Assembly (NCBI RefSeq): GCF_040807025.1
Contig: NC_090952.1
Span: 24,797,068-24,861,067, forward strand
Direction: 5' to 3'
Source of the DNA: Struthio camelus
Taxonomy: Eukaryota; Chordata; Aves; Struthioniformes; Struthionidae
DNA: 64,000 nt
Shown in pieces: positions 33,501-64,000 of this stretch (position 1 is the first letter of the stretch; each line of letters begins with the position of its first letter). The notes under the pieces were generated by a model. It was not told where the DNA came from, searched no databases, and saw only the letters and a list, made by a program, of their open reading frames with translations. The position numbers and the translations under genes are program-made.

Positions 33501-36169
33501 GTGGTCACCTCCGAATTCGAAGAATTTTGACCTTAATGATACCAGGCCTCCAGCCAGCGCTACAAATCACTTTTAAAGCACTTTTTCATGGGGAGGGGGT
33601 GGATGGGCCTCTGCGTCTTGCACGGCCCTCCACCTTCAGCGAAAGCGTACGCGCTTCCCCGGGGGAAGCTTTGCTTGCACGCTTCCCTATGAACAATTGC
33701 GCCCTTGGAAAGCCGGCAGCCCAGCCGCACGCAGGACACGTGCGCGGGACGCGCCGGCTCCCAGCGCCGCAGCACCCCGCGGCCCCAGCCCGGGCGCGAG
33801 CCGCTCGCCAGCGCCCTCCTGGACGGCGGACGTGTCCTCGCCCGAGCACACGTCACCCGCGGACACCGCTGCCGGAGTCGTGCCGAGCGGTAAGCGAGAA
33901 GCTCCGGTGGTAGCAGCTACAAGTCCAGTTTTTTTTTTTTTTCTTGAGCCTTACAGAAAGGGCGAGCACTGAAAATAGGCTGGTTCCTCCTTTGCTTTGG
34001 ATTGCTCGTTCCCTGCTGTGCTCGCAGGCTCGCCGAGCTCTCAGCTCGCTTTGAGGGACCAGCGCCTGATGGCCGATTTGCTCTCGCCATCCCAATCTCC
34101 CTAACAAATTTCATCTTAAGGTGGCGTAATACGGCCAGAGGAGGGGCACCGGCGACGCTGGGACATCGCGGGCCCCAGGAGGGGTTGGGAAAGGCTCTGG
34201 CCAGGCAACGGGTCTGAGAAGGTGGCACCTCGCTTCAGCTCAAGGCAAAGCTGTCCACCCGTCTCCTTCATTGCTCTTCAGCTGCCTTCTCTCCTTCGCT
34301 TTCAAACTGTGCAAGGGAAGAGAAAAAAAAAGGGGGGGGGGGCCATTTAGAAATGTTTTTCTAAAAAGTTGGACAACAAAAACAACAAAAGTTGTTCCCA
34401 AAGCATTAAGGCCCTCCAGGCACTTGTTGCTCCCAGGCCGTCGGGACACAAATTGCTGCTGACTTCCAGCTCCCAGACCTTGAGCAGGTCACTCGGCTCA
34501 TCGCAGTACTGGGGTCCCCAAGAGAGCGCTCGCACCATGGACAACGCGGCCCACGAGCGACTGCTCACACCCCGGGCGATGCTCACTGTAGTACCCAGCA
34601 TCTGCCCCTGGATGGCACCAAAATCCCAGCTAACCAGGGGAACAGGCGCTCTGCAGTTCCCCATGGGCTAGAGAGCACCCGTACGCACCGTATTCGGGAA
34701 AAATTGCAAGCAACACCACCATTTCTTATTCCCCCAGGCCAGGCGGGCCACCTGCGGTTTCACCGAGGGGCTCTGGAGCCATTTTGCATGGACCACGGCT
34801 TGTGTATGGGAGCAGAGGCACGTTCATCCCCAGCCACTGTACAAGGGGCTCTTCTCTCATCCAACAGCCAAGACACAGCTCTCGCGCAGCTGGAGCTTCT
34901 GCTTCACAAACTGCCCAAGAGCGCGCTCGGGTTAGCAGTACGCCACGCTCGGCGAGCGCCGAGGGCGATGCCTGCGCTACACCTAACTGCTAGCTGTCAC
35001 GAGGCGCCTACTGATCTCCCTGCCGCACCGCAAAGGTTCCCAGCAACTGGGCCAAGATGATCACATTCAATTAGGTGAAATATCCAACAAGGGGAAACGA
35101 AGGGAAGATGTGCGACTCTTACCAAGGGCTCCAGCCAATCTAGACAACACCTGCTGCAACAGAAATTGCTTTCAGCAGGAACTCCTGCTGCAGCTGCAGT
35201 TTCTCCTGGAGGACAAAATCATGGAAAGAGATGTCCCCCTCCTATCCTCCTCCCCTCCCCACCTTCTTTTCTAAAATCACCAGAAAAAAAGGAAGGGCAC
35301 AACCATGCCACATGGTTCAGGAACACTGACAGCATCACTACCAGAACAGAGCTCCTTCACACCAGCAATGCGGTAGGATGATGTGCAGCATGGGATGGAG
35401 AATGACATATTTGCTAACGCGGTTCCAACAGTCTCCACCAAGCGTTTGACTTAAAATGAGGAGGCTTAAAATGATGGAACCTAGAGCTGCGCCTCCTCGT
35501 TTGCCCACGCCGCCGCCCACAGCGAAGGCTGGGCAGCAACGTGCCGTCTGTGCTGATGGACAAGCTCATTCCAGCCACAGCAGCAGGCAAGCTGCAGCCT
35601 GCCTCTTGCACAACGCGCACCTCCTTTTCACTGCCAAAAAAACCCCATCGCTGTAGCTGCAGACAGGTCAGGAGGAAGGGGACAACCAAATAGTTAAGGT
35701 CACGGAAGTCTGTTTGCACAACACCAAACCCACACAAGTTGTTCTGACAGTCCTGTGGTTTCTGGGCCTGAGGCTGGACTGCAGGTCTGCGGTGCACAAA
35801 GCAGCTTTCCCTCCTCTGCTCCCAGGCTTTGCCGCAGCAGGGGCTCCTCACCGCAGGCGGCATCATGGGGCGCTCAGAGAGACACCAACACAAGCAGCAA
35901 CGACTTTGGGAAGCAGATATAAAGGCAAGCCTGGCAAAAATGCAAGCCAAGTATAACTGTACCACCAGCACCCTTTTTAAAAGTCACTTCAGCAGACTGC
36001 CTGTGCAATTGCTCGAACACACCCTGACTCAAGGCAGTCGCACAGCTCAGTGGACCTTGTGCAAAAAACATCAAGATCAACCAAAGTTGGGCTAAAAGCA
36101 AATGAGCTTCGACCTAAGAGCAATCGCTGGGTCAAGGCAAATAAGGAGGGAAACTTGTATTTAAATGTT
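30502..36169. other. Intergenic region between LRR gene and PLS3 3' end
   Basis: No gene is supported. CpG-rich patches lie at about 30590-30990 and 33620-33890. A TATAAAAG element on the plus strand at 33053-33060 is not followed by a recognisable gene. Low-complexity tracts include A15 at 32773-32787 and a G-rich motif at 32320-32349, and a run of 11 G lies near 34332-34342. Open frames of 100-185 codons have no recognisable domains. Confidence 0.5.
32320..32349 (+). other. Predicted G-quadruplex motif
   Basis: Four G-tracts of 3, 7, 5 and 5 are separated by loops of 1, 1 and 8 nt, and the 7-G run can be split to give shorter loops. This meets the usual G3+ quadruplex pattern on the plus strand. 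Its role is unknown. Confidence 0.6.
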
Positions 36170-36175
36170 TTTATT
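36170..36175 (-). terminator. PLS3: Candidate distal poly(A) signal of PLS3
   Basis: AATAAA on the minus strand about 1.1 kb after the PLS3 stop codon; a 3'UTR of about that length is plausible for this gene. The DNA beyond is not gene-like. Confidence 0.5.
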
Positions 36176-37286
36176 TCAACTAATGCTTTGCCACCATATT
36201 ACATCACTTTGAATAGCTCAGAATAGCAATATGATCTCAAAATATAGCAAATAGCTTGCCAAAGCAAGATAATATTAACTCCTATGGATACAGCTTCTTC
36301 CTTCTTTGGCGACAACACTCCTTTTATCTGCAAAAATAGTTTTATGTTCCAGCACATTTACCGTTCAGTTTATTGAACCCTGCTGTTTATAACATTTGCC
36401 TCTTCCCTGCACAAAACCTCCCCACAACGGATTATGGTTTTATATCCAACAGCATTTTAAATAAAAAAGTTATAGTTTTCATGCAGATTTTTGTAAAAAT
36501 TATTTTCTAGGTGCACACAACTGAAACAAGATGCATACAAAAATGCATTCATCTCCATTCTCAGATGCAACTGTGCCATCAGCAACATGGTATCTGAGTT
36601 ACTAGAAGAGGCCCAAGGATGGTGGCATTCTCGTATGTAGTCTAACTTAAAAATTTATATAAGCAGTTAAGAAAAAAAGACTGCCATGCTTTATTCGCAA
36701 AGTAATCAAAACAGTCAGGTTTATAAAAAAGCACCATGTACAGAGAATACCACAGGAAGACCCATCTTCAAAATTATAAACATTTCTCATTTAACATTGT
36801 GAGCTGGCCTGCAGGTCCCAACTTGCACTGTAGCTTTGTTTGCAAAGTTAATGAACCTAGACTATGCTTGGACCGTATAATACAAATTAAACTGGACTGC
36901 AGGCAGAAATAAGGTTTATTTCCATTACAACTCACACTAACCACCAGGGGAAAAAAAAAAAAACACGCACCAAGCATCTGAGAAATAATGAGGTGAAAAC
37001 AGCTCCAGAGCAGTTTTGCAAGATGCTGGTCTGCTATGAATGCATTTCTGTAAGCTCTTGATAAGTTAGACTTTCCTTCGGGAAAAGAGCAAGTCTGTTG
37101 GTTAAAACTCCTCTCCCTGAGAATTTGATAAGAGTTTGTCTTGCAAAGCAAAACAAAGTCCTTTGAACTCAGCAGTTCCTAGGCCAACAGCATTTCAACA
37201 TGGACACAGCTGATCTGCTACTCATGCACCCAGGGTGGCAGGTTGGGTTTTTGTTGTGTTTTGGTTTTTTACGTGTATCAACCCTT
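36176..37286 (-). other. PLS3: Probable PLS3 3' untranslated region
   Basis: About 1.1 kb of AT-rich minus-strand DNA follows the PLS3 TAA. It has AATAAA signals at 36690-36695 and 36170-36175 and a T13 run (minus strand) near 36950-36962. No conserved peptide is seen in any frame. Confidence 0.55.
36690..36695 (-). terminator. PLS3: Candidate proximal poly(A) signal of PLS3
   Basis: AATAAA on the minus strand about 590 nt past the stop codon, an alternative to the site at 36170. Confidence 0.4.
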
Positions 37287-57801
<20,515 letters not shown>

Positions 57802-60419
57802 CTCATGAATTTAGGGAGTACCTAAAGAGGGAAAAGGACATTGTGTGAAACCCAGCTGCATTCGGATACGCTTTTTTTTTTTTTTTTTTAACACAGCAAT
57901 ATAGCAACAGCCAGCACCAAGGTCACTGTAGTTCTTGAAGTCACATTTATCTTTCCACTAGGGAAAGAGATGTGAAACTCAGAACATGGTTAAGGAGTGC
58001 GCTTCCCAAGTCAGAAATCCCATTAGCCTTGTTAATATTTAGCTCTGCATGTTTATTTTACAGGCCACGTTGTTCTGCATGCATTAAGTTACCTGTTCTG
58101 TAAGTCAAAAAAAACAAAAAAACAAAACACTCACATCTCTGGAGATTTTCCCCAGCTTTGAAAAAACCCAGAAATCTAAAGTATTAATGCAGTAGAGAGT
58201 GACAGCTCTGCCTGCTTGCCCGTCCCCCGAGAGGGCGCAGCTGCCCCAAACAACAGGTAAGGATTCTGAACGGTCACCAGAGGAGGCCTCTCCGCGTGAA
58301 GTGGTCTACATGATATTGTTTGCAGAAAAGGAAAAGCAGTTTGTTTTTCTACCAGAAAACTACTCGAATAAACAACCTATTTCCCAGAATTGGTCTCTCA
58401 GGAAGACGTGCAAACAGGCTGTTTACACTGTCCACCCTCCGAAGCCGGACATGGCAGGAGCACCGCAAGCGTGGAGTACCCGCTTAAACCAAGAGCGGGC
58501 AGAAACCCCACTTTGATCCTATCAGCATAGCTTCAGGGGCATTTAAGAGACAGAGGATGAGGCGCTCGCTTCAGGAGGTGCGCGCTTCATGCTGGTTCAC
58601 TTCCCTGGATGGGTGCCACCCTGAGGCACCACCACCACAAGGATGGGCAAAGGCCCAGGGACCTGCCTACGTCCTCCTCCCCAGGAGGCTCACAAGAGCA
58701 TCAGCAGCCTGCCAGCACTTTGGCCTGCATGAACTATAGAAATCAGCTGTTTGAGATGGCACGGATGGACAGGCACGGCACAGACAGGAGCTAGCAGCAG
58801 AGGAAGTCAACAAGAAGTTGCATCCCTGCAGAGAGTTGGAGGAGAGCAGAGCAGATCCCACCTCCTGAGCCTCTGCAACGCTGCCCGCAGACAGGATGAG
58901 ATGCTGAGCTTTCAATAAGAGCCACCGACAGCAAGACCAACCAACCTCATCATCGGGCTTACATTGCAAGAATAGGGCAGGGGGAGGAATCTCAGCAAAG
59001 CTGCGATGGATTGACAGAGTAGAAAGATGCTAGAGTGAATTTCTATACTACGCCACAAATTACAAGTTTGGCTGGTGAATGCAAGGAAGCACTACTGCGC
59101 AGCACCCCTGCAAAACACACGAATGCTGCGTGCAATGCTGCCCGTCTCGCGGGATGTCCGTTCTGCCTGACCGGGACCGCTTCTGCTGCTGGATCAGCTG
59201 CTTCCCCCTCAGCACTCCCATGGCTGCCCACTCCCTCCGTGCCACCAAAACCTAGGTGCTTTTTTCAGGAAACAGAGGGTTTGCTCAGCTAGAAAGTCAG
59301 CTGTAAGCAAACCCGGTGCATGCTATGGGAGGCTGTTTTCACGACTGCCAGAAACACTTGGGTATCAAGAGCAGAGGCAATTTTGGTTGGCGATTGCCAG
59401 TGCGCCATCAGAAAAGCTGCGTGACCTGCCAGGCAGGAGAGCAGAGACACCTTCAGCAAGGATCAAAGCAGGGATGCTCAGAAGATCCCACACAGCACAA
59501 GCGGGACGCCTGTCACCAGGACACATCATCTGGCTCCAACGAGCAGAAAATGATTCTTCTATAAGCTACTACTAGGCAAGAAAATTCAGTCAACCTTTCT
59601 TCACAAATTCTTCTTTTTTCCTAACCCCCATTCCTACCATCTCACTTTCAAACCATGAGGACTTCCCTTAAAAAGGGATTTCCAAGAACGTAATTATCTA
59701 ACTGCTTCACTGAGATTTAATTTTTTGGTATCTATCTCCAACATCTTTAACACCGTAACAAGCAGCCAATACCACTATAAGCCAAGAGCTTTTAAGAAAG
59801 CTGCCGTTCGACTTCATCAGGGCAACAGGACGCTCTGGACATGCCCCACAGCCGTTTGTGCGGGTCTGCACTTAACAACCGAATTCCAGCCCCTATGCTT
59901 TTCGGCTCAGTCGGTAAGTCTTTAAAATAGATTTACTTTCCATATAGTTTTCTTCCTTCTCCGTTTCGCTATTTAAGAAAGGCAAAGAGAATTTGAACAA
60001 AATAAATAAAATGAAATAAAAAGAGAAAGAGAGAGAGAGAGCAGACACCTGGAGTTGTTATAGCTGCTGGCAAGGGGAAAGCGTGTGTTATAAGACGACA
60101 GTCCACGAAAAGGTTATTGGGCCACAGAAGGTCACAAGCGGGCAGGGACTGCTGAGCTCCCAGGAGGATTTTGGGGTGCGTTTGCCATGGAGAGATGCTA
60201 CACCTGCATCTGGCACATTTGGGGTGGGGGATGAACCTTCTGGGTTGTGGTTTTTTGTTTGTTTGTTTTAAATAGCTGACTCCCGGGCATTCAAAATTGT
60301 GTTTTTCATTCAGACAAAAATTTTTAAACAAGAGGTTCTGTCTTCTCAGACATAAAAAAAAAAAACAAAAAAAAACACCCTTCATCATACTGGAATAGCC
60401 ATCGCGCATCATCCTCGCG

Positions 60420-60960
60420 GTGACCTCAGCGACTCCAAAGCACAACCCAGCTCCGTGTTTCCCCGCGGCGTCGGGAAGCCCCCGTTCCCAGGCACGCGCC
60501 GTACCTCCAGCATCACCCTTATTCCTACTTGGAGCAAAAGCTCTGGCCGGCTGTGCAACAACAGCCCAGGACAAACTCCGGCTTCGGGAGCCGTTTCAGG
60601 AAGGGAAAGCGAGGACAAGGCAGGCGAGCGATGCGAATCGGTGGTCCCGCACCCACGTTACCGCCTGGCCATGGAGAGGTCAAGGAAGCGGCTCCTGCTC
60701 CGGGTCCCAGGCTCGCTCCTCCCCTCGCCCCGAAGACGAGGAGCATCTCGCGGAGGCACCAACGCAGCTTCGCAGGACAGCGGCTGGCGGGCAGCATCTC
60801 GCCGCCCACGCTGCAAAGACTTTGCCTTTCGCTGCAGCTAAGAGCTGCTTTAAGCGCATCTCGGGTTTTCCGCTACCAGCTCCCTTCCCAGATCGGGGCT
60901 GGATCACGTGTCTGTGTCAACGGGTTTTATGGCCTCCAAAGACACCGCAAGCGCCAGATC
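60420..60960. promoter_or_regulatory. CpG-rich stretch, possible PLS3 promoter island
   Basis: This is the most CpG-dense part of the right flank, 2.6-3.1 kb upstream of PLS3 coding exon 1. Broadly expressed genes such as PLS3 usually start in CpG islands. No TATA box or defined leader exon was identified, and the true promoter may lie outside the window. Confidence 0.35.
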
Positions 60961-63770
60961 GGGGTAGATTTGCTCTCCGGACAGAAGCGCAGTACCGGCG
61001 GGTCACATAAAGCTGGTCCCGGGTGGGTATTTTAACCACCGTAAACCAGCTGGGGACAAGCTGAAGCAGCGAGCACACGCAAACCCCCCTCGGCACCTGG
61101 TTTTCAGGGGCTTTATAAGCATCTAGCAATAAGTAAACTAAAGCTATTCATCAAAACCAGCCCATTTCCCAGTGCTCATTTCAGCCAGACCCCAGGGAGG
61201 AAAGGCCAGCATTCAGGCATCTGCAGATCACCCTGAAAGCTGGCGGTCTAATTCAATTTTAAAAACACACGGCAACCAAATATTTCCTGGCAGGGAGTCA
61301 AGCGCTTCCAACAGAAACAGGGCTGGAATTTGCTCCCGATCCAACAGGAGAAGCCGCTCGCCGAGCGAGCTCCGAGCTGCTCCATCACTCTCGGACCCGT
61401 CCCAGTTTAATATCGCAACGACTGACTGATTAACAGCCGCAGCTTGTTTACTCAAACAGGCAAACAGAGACATGTTAAAATGTCAACGAGATGTTATTAA
61501 TATACCTTTTTCCATCTTAAATATATATATATATATATTTAAAAAACAGAAAAAAAGATAGCACTAGTCTAGAAACCGAGAAACACAACACCGAGTGAGT
61601 CATTTTTCAGGGGAGCTTGTGGTTTTACTGTCTTTTCACGACAAGGGCTCCAGACACGAGAGGGCAAGTCAGTCAACGTTACGAAATTAAAAGTACTTAA
61701 AAGTCTGCATATCTTTGCGAATCCAGCAAATAGCAGCCTCCCTTTCGGATCAGTCAGCCGGCGAGCAAGGAGCCGGGTTGCCCCTGTGCTTGCAAACCCG
61801 CTGCACGTGCCCGCAGGGACCCCCCTCGCCTACGGCACATGCCGCAGCGACGCCTAATTTGGGGGAAATCCCTGCAACTCGCCTTGAATAGGAGCCACCC
61901 CCAAGCGTCCGAGGGCTCACCCCATCCTCCTCCTCCCAATTCAGAGAGGAGGGCTGAGTACCGGGCTTGGAAATATTTGCAGATAGGAGAGGACAGACTG
62001 ACGGATGCACGCGCAGCTGGCTCCTCTTTCTGGTCCAGCCCAAGCAAAGCCTTCGGGGATTTACACACCGCAGCTTCAGGCTCGACAGCAAGACTTGCAG
62101 CACGCGGACTTGGTCCGAGAGCAACTCCCTCAGGATAAATACTTGAAGCCACTTTGCGGGGAGATAGGGAAGTTCAGGGGCTGACAGCCGCCAAACACAA
62201 ACCTATGGAGCCACCACCCTCACCTCATAACCACAGCCTGTGTCCTGGAAACCAACCTGTTTCGGTTTATCAAACCGCTCCCCAAAACAGCACCCGCTTG
62301 TTGTCGTAGGATTATTAGCCAGCACCAGGCTGCCAGAAGCACAGAAACTTTTATTTGGCCATTGCCTTCGAGGCAGACTTGCCGGTCAGACGTGCACCCT
62401 GTGACCAGACCGTCACCACGCTTTCATCTTCCCACACTGCCATAGGTGTCATCTCCATAACGGGTGGGTGATATTATCCCACCCGCAAGGCCTATACCAC
62501 TGCAGAGTCTAACTCGTACTCTCCGCACTGCACACAAAAGAACAAGTACACACACACACACCCCAAAAAACCTCCTCACACCCTGAAAACCACCACCAAA
62601 CAGGACTACCAATGGCGATTCCCAGTGCAGGGGCACGTTAAGGCTCAACTCTTCCCAACCCAACACAGATTACCTCCAGCTGTTATTTTTGAAGCATCCC
62701 CTCCAAATTAGCGAAACTATCATCACCAGGTTTTTCTTTGTATTCATGCAGATCCCCAAAGCAGTCGTCCTGGGAGGGACGTGCTCCCTGCTTGGCATTC
62801 TCACTTGGGAGCAGCCCAAGAGCTTTTGCTCCTGTTGTTACACAACTCACTGCCATCACTGGGGAAAAAATCTGTCAAATTCATTAAGGGCAGGGATGCA
62901 TCCTGGAGTTAGTCATTGCACTTGGCTGGCCAGCAGCTCTCTCCGGATTTGGAGACGTGTCTCCATGGGATATCCACCTTCCTGCAGTAGGTTCAGATCA
63001 AAACCCACAATTCTCCTACCCAGCTCCAGCTAAATGTGACACCAGAGGCTTTTCTGAGCAGTGTTTGGTAGATGCCTAGCGTGGACCTGTAGACCCTCCA
63101 CCGAGGCAGGGGCGCTCCAATTGCGGGGAAACAGCTGATGCGAACCCCTATTCCTAGCTATTCCTTTCACTGCTGCCTCAAGGTCCAGGGTCAGCCCCAC
63201 ACAACCTGATCTTTCACTTTTTGCAAGCTGCTCAAAGTATTTTCTCTCCCTGCAAGAGCGCGCCAGATTCCCTAGCTCAGATTATCTTTTAAATCCTTTT
63301 TGTGACAACTGCTGGCCCAGCAGCCAGTTCAAACTCCCCCACACAGCCAGACCCAGCATACGGTCGCCACGTTCAGTGCCCTCACCCAGAGCCAAGCTGC
63401 AACCTGCACCCACGGAAAGCTTGAAATGGGTCAACAAACCCCAACTCACAGCATCGAATAGGAACCGGCCCTTCACTAGAAGCCCAGCCAGCAGGAGAGC
63501 CAAGCCCTGCCAAAGCTGGGCAAAAGGTAGAGAAATCTGCTGGGCTTCAAGTATACAGATTTGTATGCAAGGTAGATACGAGAAAAAGAAGGATATGGAG
63601 CATCAGAGGATGCCTGGATGCACATCACAAGGGAATCTACAACCTTGGGGAAAAGCAGAGGGATGCTGGCTACTCTCACGACACCAGGGGCCCGGCAAAG
63701 CTGCATTTACTGCAGAGAGGTTGAACCGATGGAAACCCGAAAAAGGGCTTGGGACTCAGATGAAGGGAGA

Positions 63771-63811
63771 AGCACAGCATGTTTCCTACAAAGCACAGCA
63801 TGTTTCCTACA
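63771..63811. repeat. 21-bp tandem duplication
   Basis: The unit AGCACAGCATGTTTCCTACA plus one A is repeated, the second copy being exact for 20 bases. Confidence 0.9.
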
Positions 63812-64000
63812 CACCTGCGCTCTTCCCCAAGGACTCCTGGCACTGAGAACCAGGGCCCAAGTGAGTCAGATGGGCAAAGCAACGGCAGCGCTCATTTTCA
63901 AGGAGAGCAGCCACCCATAGCGTTCCCAGCCTGCACTTGGACGCTCACATCCTGCTGCAAACCTCCCACTACAGCGCGGCCGCTGCATCACTCCACAAAC

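Larger units (their letters stand above)
57822..64000. other. PLS3 5' flank or leader intron; no gene recognised
   Basis: No coding exon is supported. The region has a T18 run near 57870-57889, AT repeats near 61520-61540, an (AC)n run near 62549-62561 and a 21-bp tandem duplication at 63771-63811. A CpG-dense stretch at 60420-60960, with a lesser one near 61750-61850, is the best internal candidate for a PLS3 promoter. Donor-like sites on the minus strand occur (for example GAG|GTGAGG near 62220 and GAG|GTACGG near 60503), but nothing decides between them. Confidence 0.45.

Overview
The window looks like nuclear DNA of a bird or another sauropsid. Genes are split by GT-AG introns, interspersed repeats are sparse, CpG-rich patches lie among AT-rich stretches, and there are CR1-type and palindrome-rich ancient repeat remnants. 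The gene order resembles the PLS3-AGTR2 block that lies on the X chromosome in mammals and, as I recall it, on chromosome 4 in chicken. No prokaryotic, viral or CRISPR features were seen.

Three protein-coding genes can be supported. (1) AGTR2, the angiotensin II type 2 receptor, lies on the minus strand with its coding sequence in one exon (17465-18625). A likely 3'UTR runs to about 16.46 kb, and a TATA-like candidate promoter lies about 2 kb upstream near 20.7 kb. (2) A leucine-rich-repeat surface protein resembling nyctalopin lies on the plus strand (29119-30378), with a poly(A) signal at 30496. It sits head-to-head with AGTR2 and tail-to-tail with PLS3. (3) PLS3 (plastin-3/T-plastin, an actin-bundling protein) lies on the minus strand across 36.17-57.82 kb. 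I reconstructed 15 coding exons, all in frame, with a summed coding length of 1887 nt (628 codons plus stop). The 3'UTR is at the low-coordinate side. The 5' non-coding first exon was not identified and may be near a CpG-rich stretch at 60.4-61.0 kb or beyond the window.

Layout: 1-16.4 kb is intergenic, AT-rich and without recognisable genes, with a few enhancer-like stretches, a SOX-dimer-like palindrome and old repeat tails. 16.4-18.7 kb is AGTR2. 18.7-29.1 kb is the AGTR2 upstream region, with several CpG-rich patches but no supported gene. 29.1-30.5 kb is the nyctalopin-like gene. 30.5-36.2 kb is intergenic, partly CpG-rich, with one strong G-quadruplex motif. 36.2-57.8 kb is PLS3. 57.8-64 kb is PLS3 5' flank or first intron.

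The genes do not form a pathway: one is a GPCR, one a probable synaptic or cell-surface LRR protein, and one a calcium-regulated actin cross-linker. The most interesting items are the nyctalopin-like gene in the AGTR2-PLS3 interval, the overlapping start signals in AGTR2 and PLS3, a cluster of three overlapping perfect palindromes in a PLS3 intron, and a palindromic SOX-type site near 4.08 kb. All recognition is from memory of the protein families; no alignment was run.
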